Shown: positions 1-6,155 of the stretch, piece after piece
How positions within the stretch are numbered: position 1 is the stretch's first letter
Layout: the number at the start of each line of letters is the position of its first letter
Position numbers and translations under genes: made by a program
The notes under the pieces: generated by a model
Seen by the model: only the letters and a program-made list of their open reading frames with translations
Told to the model about the DNA's origin: nothing
The model's database searches: none
Source of the DNA: Halieaceae bacterium
Lineage (GTDB): Bacteria; Pseudomonadota; Gammaproteobacteria; Pseudomonadales; Halieaceae
Assembly (NCBI GenBank): GCA_009886815.1
Contig: QXYP01000004.1
Span: forward strand, 1-9,541
Length of the DNA stretch: 9,541 nucleotides
Direction of reading: 5' to 3'

Positions 1-374
1 TGTGTGGTCACCTGCCAACGACCCTCCTGCTCGTCCCAATTCGCAGAAGCCACCCTCGTAGATAATTCAATACTGGAGTAAAGATCAAATCGATGCGCGA
101 CGTGCTGTAAATAGCGTTTAATCTCCGGCTGAGCAGGGAAGCGTTCTGACCACTCCCAATCATCGAGCAACTCTTGAGAAAACCAGTACTGATAGATATT
201 GGCGGGGGAATCAACGCGACATCCCGGATAGGCGTTCCAGTACCATGTACCACCCACATCGGGAGCCGACTCCAGCGCAACAACACTCAGCCCGGCCTCA
301 CGCAGCTTATAAAGCTGATAGAGACCCGAGACCCCTGCACCCACCACAAGCGCATCCAACTGACGATGACTCAC
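1..374 (-). CDS. Baeyer-Villiger-type flavin monooxygenase, N-terminal part (cut by window edge)
   Basis: The leftward frame from a GTG at 374-372 stays open to the window edge, giving 124 complete codons. Visible motifs are a Rossmann FAD site GAGVSG at residues 12-17, the acidic residue E35 at the end of the second strand, and the block GGTWYWNAYPG at 41-51 followed by CRVDSP. That block is typical of Baeyer-Villiger monooxygenases of the cyclohexanone/phenylacetone monooxygenase type. Such cytosolic enzymes use FAD, NADPH and O2 to insert oxygen next to a ketone, making esters or lactones. The GTG start is chosen because GGAGGG lies 4 bases upstream (positions 379-384) and the glycine motif falls at the usual distance from the N-terminus. 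The BVMO fingerprint and NADPH domain lie outside the window, so the substrate cannot be judged. The gene is divergent from the MAPEG gene. Confidence 0.9.
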   Translation of the reverse strand, partial: MSHRQLDALVVGAGVSGLYQLYKLREAGLSVVALESAPDVGGTWYWNAYPGCRVDSPANIYQYWFSQELLDDWEWSERFPAQPEIKRYLQHVAHRFDLYSSIELSTRVASANWDEQEGRWQVTT

Positions 375-444
375 ACTTCCCTCCAGAATAACTGCATGAC
401 TTTCTCCCAAGTCTGCCGTGATCACATGACCTCACTGACCAAAA

Positions 445-472
445 ACCCCACAATACCTAGGTATCACTGGGT
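445..472. promoter_or_regulatory. Palindrome in the divergent promoter region (candidate operator)
   Basis: A perfect 12-bp palindrome, ATACCTAGGTAT, lies at 453-464. It is flanked by CCCA (447-450) and TGGG (468-471), which extends it to an imperfect dyad of about 25-28 bp. It lies in the 191-bp region between the divergent monooxygenase and MAPEG starts, 71 bp and 101 bp from the two start codons. A dimeric repressor of the TetR or MarR kind is a reasonable guess, but no regulator gene is in the window. A weak promoter for the MAPEG gene could be CTGTCA (499-504) with an extended -10, TGCTAGGTT (520-528); this is speculative. Confidence 0.4.
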
Positions 473-565
473 GCAGCCTTACCCACAAAAACGCAGAGCT
501 GTCAGAATTGCCGGCGACCTGCTAGGTTAAAGGTAACAAACAAAACAATAACAGGGGTTTGTAAC

Positions 566-934
566 ATGCTAAATACTGAAATCATTTTTGCGCTAGTGCT
601 ACTGCTCATTCACGTTTGGTTGGTACCTATGGTCTTTAGCCTTCCACATGCTAAATGGCTGTTAGGCGCCCGAGATGACGCTGTAGAACTGCCTGTTTTA
701 GCTCAGCGTGCGAAGCGGGCGGCCGCGAATTATATGGAATCATTGCCGGCATTCTTGGCGATAGCCCTACTCCTTAAAATAGACGGTATTGATGTTGGCA
801 GCCTTGCACTCTACTGGCTCTCGCTGCGCGGGGTCTATCTCGTACTTTATGTCTTGGGAACCCCTATGATCCGCTCTGCGGTTTGGATAGGCTCTGTCGT
901 GATTTTAATTCAAATGGCCCTTGCCTTGCTGTAA
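566..934 (+). CDS. MAPEG family integral membrane protein
   Basis: This 122-residue, very hydrophobic protein has four predicted membrane helices at about residues 5-26, 54-71, 78-98 and 103-122. The segment around residues 48-64 (R48, K50, R51, N55, E58, S59, L60, P61) matches the conserved helix-2 pattern of MAPEG proteins (membrane-associated proteins in eicosanoid and glutathione metabolism). R89, Y91, Y95 and R103 also fit. Eukaryotic members are trimeric glutathione transferases or peroxidases and leukotriene or prostaglandin synthases. Bacterial members of about 120-130 residues are mostly uncharacterised, so the reaction is not predicted here. The ATG has an AGGGG site at 553-557, 8 bases upstream. 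The gene is divergent from the monooxygenase and is followed by a hairpin, so it is probably transcribed alone. Confidence 0.85.
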   Translation: MLNTEIIFALVLLLIHVWLVPMVFSLPHAKWLLGARDDAVELPVLAQRAKRAAANYMESLPAFLAIALLLKIDGIDVGSLALYWLSLRGVYLVLYVLGTPMIRSAVWIGSVVILIQMALALL

Positions 935-957
935 TCGCACTTTTACTTGGTGCCCGG

Positions 958-988
958 CGCTCAGTCACACTTAAAAGACTGAGCGTTG
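958..988 (+). terminator. Hairpin downstream of the MAPEG gene, possible terminator
   Basis: A perfect 9-bp stem, CGCTCAGTC (958-966) with GACTGAGCG (977-985), encloses a 10-base A-rich loop. It starts 24 bases after the MAPEG stop codon. Only TTGT follows, so the U-tract is poor. It may be a weak intrinsic terminator or an RNA 3'-end protecting stem. The rest of the 935-1126 gap shows no gene and no convincing promoter hexamers. Confidence 0.5.
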
Positions 989-1095
989 TAACCACCTAAC
1001 AAGTCCTCTTGTGAGCGCTGTGAGGGAATTTTGAACAGGTTATCCTATCGCTGCCCATACCCGCGCGACTGGACGAGCCGAGCTCCTCAGGCGAC

Positions 1096-1111
1096 ACTGT
1101 AGGCCTACAGT
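1096..1111. promoter_or_regulatory. Perfect 16-bp palindrome upstream of the cysteine synthase-like gene
   Basis: ACTGTAGGCCTACAGT is exactly self-complementary. It ends 4 bases before the GGAG ribosome binding site (1116-1119) and 15 bases before the GTG start. It could be an operator for a dimeric regulator or part of a 5'-UTR structure; with no loop it is better suited to protein binding than to an RNA hairpin. The half-site with flanks, GCCTACAGTC, recurs at 2811-2820. Confidence 0.4.
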
Positions 1112-1126
1112 CTATGGAGTCTTACT

Positions 1127-2179
1127 GTGTCAGACATTTATCAAACTCACGGCCGAGGACAACGCTACGGTGACATCACCCGTACAGTCGGCGACACACC
1201 CTGCGTCAAACTCAATCGCATCGCACCCGATCATGTCGACATTTATGTGAAGGTCGAGTCTTTTAATCCACTGGGTTCGGTAAAGGACCGACTTGCGCTG
1301 AATATTATCGAAGCGGCAGAGCGCAGCGGACAACTCAAGCCCGGGCAAACCGTCGTCGAAGCCACGTCGGGAAATACCGGTATCGGGCTGGCGATGGTTT
1401 GTGCCGCCCGAGGGTACCCTCTGGTCATCACAATGGCAGACAGTTTTTCTATCGAACGTCGTCGACTCATGCGCTTTCTAGGCGCCAAAGTTGTGCTCAC
1501 CCCCAAAGCCGAGAAAGGCATCGGTATGTACCGCAAGGCCCGTCAGCTTGCCGCAGATAATGATTGGTTCTTTGCGGCTCAGTTCGAATCGAAGGCCAAC
1601 GCAGATATCCATGAAGCGACAACGGGCCCAGAAATAGTGGCCGATTTCGCCGACTCCCGGCTTGATTACTGGGTATCCGGCTACGGAACTGGCGGCACCG
1701 TGTCAGGTGTCGCACGGGTGCTACGCAGGGCCAGGCCTGAATGTAAAATCATCCTTTCAGAGCCCCATACTGCCACCCTCATAGGATCGGGAGAGGCACA
1801 GGCTCGCAATGACGACGGATCTCCCCAGGGCAGTCACCCCGCTTGGTCACCTCACCTCATTCAAGGCTGGACCCCCGATTTTATTCCTCTGGTGCTGCAG
1901 GAAAGTATCGACCACAACGGCTTCGATCAAATTCTCCCGGTTGATGCGGAAGATGGCATGATTTGGGCCAAAAGACTGGCAACCGAAGAGGGCATACTCA
2001 CCGGTGTCTCGGGTGGCTCAACAGTAGCGACAGCCATGGAAGTTGCTGCCAGTGCCGAAGCGGGATCCGTCATGCTGGTTATGCTGCCCGATACCGGTGA
2101 ACGCTATCTTTCAACGCCACTTTTTGAAGCGATCCCGGCAGAAATGACGCCAGAGGAACAAGCGCTGGCCGATAGTTAG
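1127..2179 (+). CDS. cysK: Cysteine synthase-like PLP enzyme (O-acetylserine sulfhydrylase family)
   Basis: A cytosolic fold-type II PLP enzyme of 350 residues, expected to make L-cysteine from O-acetylserine and sulfide. K53 in NPLGSVKDR is the PLP lysine. TSGNTG (80-85) is the substrate/asparagine loop, GTGGT (187-191) binds the PLP phosphate, and GVSGGST (293-299) and PDTGERYLST (321-330) complete the family pattern. It is longer than the usual 310-325 residues, mainly through an extra Gly/Ser/Asp/Pro-rich stretch at about 225-241 and a longer tail. The segment QGWTPDFIP (246-254) replaces the QGIGAGFIP of enterobacterial CysK, so a related role (cystathionine beta-synthase-like, or another sulfur or amine nucleophile) is possible. 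The start is GTG with GGAG at 1116-1119, 7 bases upstream. It forms a pair with the TerB-like gene 15 bp downstream. Confidence 0.88.
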   Translation: MSDIYQTHGRGQRYGDITRTVGDTPCVKLNRIAPDHVDIYVKVESFNPLGSVKDRLALNIIEAAERSGQLKPGQTVVEATSGNTGIGLAMVCAARGYPLVITMADSFSIERRRLMRFLGAKVVLTPKAEKGIGMYRKARQLAADNDWFFAAQFESKANADIHEATTGPEIVADFADSRLDYWVSGYGTGGTVSGVARVLRRARPECKIILSEPHTATLIGSGEAQARNDDGSPQGSHPAWSPHLIQGWTPDFIPLVLQESIDHNGFDQILPVDAEDGMIWAKRLATEEGILTGVSGGSTVATAMEVAASAEAGSVMLVMLPDTGERYLSTPLFEAIPAEMTPEEQALADS

Positions 2180-2194
2180 TCGCAGGACATACTC

Positions 2195-2650
2195 ATGATT
2201 GGTAAGATTATTGAACTGTTTTCGGCGAGCCAGGCGCAACCCGAAGACACTAGCAGTGATGCACGGCGGCTCGCTTCGGCCGCCCTACTCATTGAGGTGG
2301 CGAAGGCCGACGCTGACTTCAGTTCCGATGAGCGCGCGGCGCTCCTAGAACTGCTGCGCAATACCTTTGATCTGGACGATGAGTCCCTAGCAGCCCTAGA
2401 GATTCTGGCAGCTGAGCGCTCGAGTGATGCTGTATCACTTCACGAATTTACCCGGGTCATCGTTGATGCTTGTGACCCTGAGGAAAGGTGTGAATTGATC
2501 GGCCTGATGTGGCAAGTGGCTTTTAGCGACGATCACCTCGATAAATACGAAGAACATTTGATTCGGAAAGTAGCAGACCTGCTGTACGTGTCTCACTCCG
2601 ATCTCATGCGTATGAAGCATCGGTTCAAGCCTAGTCAAGGAACTCCATAG
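2195..2650 (+). CDS. TerB-like (tellurite resistance TerB family) protein
   Basis: An acidic, all-helical cytosolic protein of 151 residues without signal peptide or membrane helix. It shows the two-fold TerB arrangement: a first helix pair with ADADFSSDER (38-47) and a second with SDDHLDKYEEHLIRK (111-125), then VADLLYVSHSD and a basic end. The acidic clusters resemble the metal-binding sites known in TerB structures. In the family such stand-alone proteins are often labelled tellurite resistance, but most have no shown link to tellurite; no other ter gene is present here. The ATG has AGGA (2184-2187) 7 bases upstream. The start lies 15 bp after the cysteine synthase stop, so the two are probably cotranscribed. 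The function is unknown. Confidence 0.8.
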   Translation: MIGKIIELFSASQAQPEDTSSDARRLASAALLIEVAKADADFSSDERAALLELLRNTFDLDDESLAALEILAAERSSDAVSLHEFTRVIVDACDPEERCELIGLMWQVAFSDDHLDKYEEHLIRKVADLLYVSHSDLMRMKHRFKPSQGTP

Positions 2651-2823
2651 CTGCACCCCTTGAGTAGAGCACCAACCTCGCCAGAGTTTTAACTAGGCCC
2701 TTCACGCCGGCTTTGTGACCATTGTGATGTCCTAGAACTTTGTGTCTAAGGCGAAATGAGCCTACTCGCATCCTAGCGCCATTCAAGGGGCCGTATACAA
2801 ATCAGCGCGAGCCTACAGTCGCA
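2651..2823. other. Convergent intergenic region with a short imperfect direct repeat
   Basis: This is the 173-bp gap between the rightward TerB-like gene and the end of the leftward oxidoreductase cluster. No ORF and no clear intrinsic terminator for either direction was found. It holds an imperfect direct repeat: GAGCCTACTCGCATC at 2758-2772 and GAGCCTACAGTCGCATC at 2809-2825, identical except for an inserted AG. The second copy runs into the stop codon of the small membrane protein gene. Confidence 0.5.
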
Positions 2824-3210
2824 TCAATCAAGATCTTCCAGTGGAACTCTCGTCACAACTCGAACAATAACGGGCCGCCAGGGCAGCAGTCGAAATGACC
2901 GTATAAAGAAACTCTGGAAAAAACCAATGCCTAACCAGATAAGAAACGCTTCATAACGCCACTCAGCCAGACGACTTTGCACCGCCCCCAGCCATCCTTG
3001 GCGCTCAGGCAGCCCTTCAATACTCACGTTAGCTTCGCAACGCTGTGAGCCGCAGTTGCTCACCTCGTCATAGGTATCGAGCAATTGGGTAATAACGCCC
3101 GAGACATCGAGCAAAGGCATGACAAAAGATAAAAGACAGCCAACTATGGCGACAAAGCCCGTCCACGCGAGCACGTCGCTGATGCGTCTTTTGACTGCAG
3201 TAGGAAACAT
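2824..3210 (-). CDS. Small membrane protein of unknown function, two membrane helices
   Basis: I do not recognise a family for this 128-residue protein. It has a basic N-terminus (K7, R8, R9), a first hydrophobic helix at about 12-34, a loop of about 50 residues with C53 and C58 in NCGSQRC, a second helix at about 86-106, and an Arg-rich C-terminal tail (R104, R107, R112, R117, R121). The positive-inside rule puts both ends in the cytoplasm and the two-cysteine loop in the periplasm, where a disulfide is possible. C25 lies within the first helix. The ATG lies 18 bp after the beta-subunit stop, with a modest AAGG site about 10 bases upstream, so it is probably the last gene of the oxidoreductase operon. 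Membrane anchoring or assembly of the complex is conceivable but not shown. Confidence 0.72.
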   Translation of the reverse strand: MFPTAVKRRISDVLAWTGFVAIVGCLLSFVMPLLDVSGVITQLLDTYDEVSNCGSQRCEANVSIEGLPERQGWLGAVQSRLAEWRYEAFLIWLGIGFFQSFFIRSFRLLPWRPVIVRVVTRVPLEDLD

Positions 3211-3228
3211 GGCTTTAAACCTTACAGC

Positions 3229-4278
3229 TCAGCGTAAACCCGCGTTTATTGAGTCTAGGAACCGTGGGCCGGGGCACAACTGCTGCTCGTTCATCGAGTT
3301 AAGAGGGCGCCTAGCCGTGTCGAGAACGTCATGCAATTCCTCGCTATCTCGTTGAATATAAAGTAATCCCGTAAGAATTTTTCCCTCTTTGGCATAGTGG
3401 CTGGTCGCCTCTAGGGCCGACTGCCGGTCTTCAATATCGTAGTCGTTGTCCTGTTTATAAAGACGCACTACCGAACCGTCGTGCATGCACACCTCGCAGG
3501 TCGCCCCAGAATCGTAGGTCGCGGTAATTTCCTGACGCATAGGCACAAAATCAACCGGCATATCGGTATTGGCACTGCGCATATGCTCATAACTCTTCGT
3601 CGACTCGCCGTGGTTGTTGAACGTGACACAGGGAGACACTACATCGAGCAGTGCGAAACCACGGTGGCTGATGGCTGCTTTTATCAAAGGAATAAGCTGT
3701 TGTTTGTCGCCTGAAAAACTTCGACCGACAAAGGTGGCGCCTATTTCTATGGCCAGCCGCGCAAGGTCGATCGGTGAATACATGTTCAGGTCGCCCTTTT
3801 TATTGGGGGTCCCTGTATCCATTGTGGCTGAATCTTGGCCTTTGGTCAGACCGTAGCAGCCGTTGTTCTCAACGATATACGTCATATTAAGGTTGCGTCG
3901 TACGACGTGTGCAAACTGCCCCAGCCCGATAGAAGCGGTGTCTCCATCTCCCGATATACCAATGTAAATAAGGTCCCGATTAGCCAGATTGGCACCGGTT
4001 GCTACCGAGGGCATGCGTCCATGGACAGAGTTAAAGCTGTGGGAACCCGACAAAAAATACGCTGGGGTTTTCGAAGAGCAACCAATGCCAGACAACTTGG
4101 CCACCTTGTGGGGTTCTATATTGAGCTCAAAACACGCATCAATAATTGCAGCGCTCACTGAGTCGTGTCCGCAGCCGGCGCAAAGTGTCGATAAGCCGCC
4201 CTCGTAATCTTGTCTAGAGCGACCCAACTCATTCCTGGGTGCATCGGGGTGTCTAAAGGCAGGTTTTACAAATGTCAT
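3229..4278 (-). CDS. korB: 2-oxoacid:acceptor oxidoreductase beta subunit (KorB-like, TPP-binding)
   Basis: The 349-residue beta subunit carries thiamine diphosphate and one [4Fe-4S] cluster. The TPP/Mg motif begins GDGD at 110-113 and ends with NN at 138-139. C33 and C36 (CAGCGH), C67 (GIGCSS) and C217 (SPCVTF) have the spacing of the four cluster cysteines known in archaeal 2-oxoacid:ferredoxin oxidoreductase beta subunits. With the alpha subunit it decarboxylates a 2-oxoacid and makes an acyl-CoA. Two-subunit members of this type are usually 2-oxoglutarate or broad 2-oxoacid enzymes, so KorB is preferred over PorB, but the substrate is inferred. The region after about residue 250 (CEVCMHDGSVVRLY onward) is a C-terminal extension compared with shorter archaeal beta subunits. 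The start ATG overlaps the alpha stop as ATGA (4-bp overlap), which suggests translational coupling. Confidence 0.92.
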   Translation of the reverse strand: MTFVKPAFRHPDAPRNELGRSRQDYEGGLSTLCAGCGHDSVSAAIIDACFELNIEPHKVAKLSGIGCSSKTPAYFLSGSHSFNSVHGRMPSVATGANLANRDLIYIGISGDGDTASIGLGQFAHVVRRNLNMTYIVENNGCYGLTKGQDSATMDTGTPNKKGDLNMYSPIDLARLAIEIGATFVGRSFSGDKQQLIPLIKAAISHRGFALLDVVSPCVTFNNHGESTKSYEHMRSANTDMPVDFVPMRQEITATYDSGATCEVCMHDGSVVRLYKQDNDYDIEDRQSALEATSHYAKEGKILTGLLYIQRDSEELHDVLDTARRPLNSMNEQQLCPGPRFLDSINAGLR

Positions 4279-6155
4279 GCGCTTAACTCCTCAGCAGCTG
4301 TGCGCCGCGTCAGGGGTGTGACATTGCCATGGGTCACATAGTTTCGAATCATTCCTGCAATTTTTCGTGCAGTCACAGGCAGTCCGTTGTATTCAAGAAT
4401 AGGAATCAATTTTTCCTTCGCGGGCACGCTGGTTTCATTGAGCATCAAGCGTCGCATCTGACCGTCACGATTTTGCTCAATAACAAAAATACGATCGTGT
4501 TCGCGAATAAACTGCTCGACCTCATGATTGAATGGAAAAGATCGAATACGCATGGTGTCGAGATCAATGCCCTCTTTCTCAAGAATCTCAATGGCCTCGT
4601 AAGCCGGGGATGCGGTGGTGCCAAAAAACACCGCGCCATAACGGGTTTCCATTTCTGACTGCTTAATTTTTGGCTCGGGCACGAGACTTTTTGCCGTCTC
4701 AAACTTTCTCAGCAAACGATCCATATTGCGGACATATTCATCGCCGTCTTCGGTATAGGCCGCATACTCGTCACGGGATGTCCCTCGGGTAAAGTAAGCC
4801 CCCTTATCTGGATGCACTCCCGGGTAAGTTCGATAGGGAATACCGTCTCCGTCGACATCTTTGTAACGGCCAAACCGCTCTTCCATATTATCGAGATCAG
4901 CAGCACTGAGTACTTTGCCGCGGTCATATTTAAAGTCGGCGTCAAACTCTAAGGGCGGCGACATCCACTCGTTCATGCCAAGATCAAGATCGCTCATGAT
5001 GATGATGGGAGTCTGCAAACGCTCTGCCAGATCAAAGGCCTCAACCGTCATGCTAAAGCACTCAGCGGGTGTCGCTGGAAATAGCAATACGTGCTTGGTA
5101 TCGCCGTGGGAGGCGTAAGCAGCCATCAATACATCAGACTGCTGAGTGCGGGTTGGCATACCCGTCGATGGCCCTGCACGTTGAACGTCGATCAGTACCG
5201 TAGGCACTTCGGCGAAATAGGCAAGCCCGAGAAATTCACTCATGAGCGAAACCCCCGGGCCACTCGTTGCGGTAAAGGCTCGGGCGCCGTTCCAATTGGC
5301 CCCAATGACCATACCCAGGGCAGACAGTTCGTCCTCCGCCTGAATGATGGCGTAATTCTTTTTGCCCGTACCCGGGTCTATACGAAGACGCCTACAATAC
5401 TTATCGAAAGCATCCACCACAGAGGTTGATGGTGTAATGGGATACCATGCGGCTACCGTCGCACCGGCATAAACGGCCCCTAATGCCGCCGCGGTATTAC
5501 CGTCCATTAATATGTTGTCAAAATCCTCAATGTGCTTGGCAAGCTTATGTCCCCGTTCCAAATGAATGCCTATGGGACAATCAAAGTGGGTAACGGCGTA
5601 CTGATAACCCAGCTCTAAAGCATAAATGTTGGGCGTTATGAGCTTTTCCTTACCCTTGAATTGGTCGGCGACAAGGTCTTTGAGCACGTTAAATTCAATA
5701 TTGAGTAATGCAGAGAGCGCTCCTACATAAATCACATTTTTAAATAACAGCCGCTGCCGTGCATCGGTGTATTCACGCAGACAGATATCGGTGAAGGGAA
5801 TGCCAAAGTAGTTAATGTCATCTCTGACCAAACGTAAGTCTAGGGGCTTCGTAGAGTCATAAATAAAGTACCCCCCAGACTCCACCTCAGCCACATCACG
5901 CTTAATGCTTTGGGGGTTTACGCACACCATAATATCGATGCCGCCGCGTCGGCCCAGATAACCATCCTGGCTGACACGCACCTCATACCAGGTCGGCATT
6001 CCCTGAATGTTGGACGGAAATATGTTTCTGGGGCTGACGGGAATTCCCATCCGAAAAATCGCTTTGGCAAACATGCTGTTGGCACTGGCGGAGCCTGTGC
6101 CGTTGACGTTGGCAAATTTTATGACGAAGTCATTGATGGACTGCTTTGCTTGCAT
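4275..6155 (-). CDS. korA: 2-oxoacid:acceptor oxidoreductase alpha subunit with fused gamma domain (KorA-like)
   Basis: This 626-residue protein joins an N-terminal gamma domain (about 10-200, starting with the GTGSASAN loop at 20-26 and containing RRGGIDIMV at 69-77) to the alpha pyrimidine-binding and transketolase-like C-terminal domains. YPITPST (238-244) is the substrate/TPP loop (YPITP) of the superfamily. The segments QAEDELSALG (272-281), TSGPGVSLM (297-305) and QRAGPSTGMPTRTQQSD (325-341) are strongly conserved. DVDGDGIPYRT (433-443) resembles a calcium-loop pattern and appears to be a family feature. No ferredoxin delta domain is present, as in the mycobacterial and halophile two-subunit enzymes. 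The start ATG lies inside the 3' end of the FAD-subunit gene (37-bp overlap), with GGAAG 4 bases upstream. The stop overlaps the beta start. The enzyme is cytosolic, with electrons leaving through the beta-subunit cluster to the neighbouring FAD protein. Confidence 0.92.
   Translation of the reverse strand: MQAKQSINDFVIKFANVNGTGSASANSMFAKAIFRMGIPVSPRNIFPSNIQGMPTWYEVRVSQDGYLGRRGGIDIMVCVNPQSIKRDVAEVESGGYFIYDSTKPLDLRLVRDDINYFGIPFTDICLREYTDARQRLLFKNVIYVGALSALLNIEFNVLKDLVADQFKGKEKLITPNIYALELGYQYAVTHFDCPIGIHLERGHKLAKHIEDFDNILMDGNTAAALGAVYAGATVAAWYPITPSTSVVDAFDKYCRRLRIDPGTGKKNYAIIQAEDELSALGMVIGANWNGARAFTATSGPGVSLMSEFLGLAYFAEVPTVLIDVQRAGPSTGMPTRTQQSDVLMAAYASHGDTKHVLLFPATPAECFSMTVEAFDLAERLQTPIIIMSDLDLGMNEWMSPPLEFDADFKYDRGKVLSAADLDNMEERFGRYKDVDGDGIPYRTYPGVHPDKGAYFTRGTSRDEYAAYTEDGDEYVRNMDRLLRKFETAKSLVPEPKIKQSEMETRYGAVFFGTTASPAYEAIEILEKEGIDLDTMRIRSFPFNHEVEQFIREHDRIFVIEQNRDGQMRRLMLNETSVPAKEKLIPILEYNGLPVTARKIAGMIRNYVTHGNVTPLTRRTAAEELSA

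Noticed and set aside
8..286. Leftward open frame of 92 codons starting with ATG
   Set aside because: It is a shifted frame of the monooxygenase gene; the real frame begins at the GTG at 374 and carries GAGVSG and GGTWYW.
174..530. Rightward open frame of 118 codons
   Set aside because: It is antisense to the monooxygenase N-terminus, which has clear FAD motifs, and runs through the divergent promoter region; the protein is low in recognisable structure.
2195..2650. Tellurite resistance operon
   Set aside because: Only one TerB-like protein is present; no terA, terC, terD, terE or terZ is nearby, so a resistance call would go beyond the evidence.
2716..2730. TGTGACCATTGTGA as a CRP-type site
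   Set aside because: It is a direct repeat of TGTGA, not the TGTGA/TCACA inverted arrangement, and it lies in a convergent gap far from any start codon.
2656..2790. Inverted repeat CCCCTTGA (2656-2663) and TCAAGGGG (2783-2790) as a terminator
   Set aside because: The arms are 119 bases apart, with no T-tract after either arm; 8-bp matches over this distance can occur by chance.
3481..5429. Several rightward open frames of 67-112 codons opposite the kor genes
   Set aside because: They are antisense to coding sequences with clear family motifs, and show no domain pattern.
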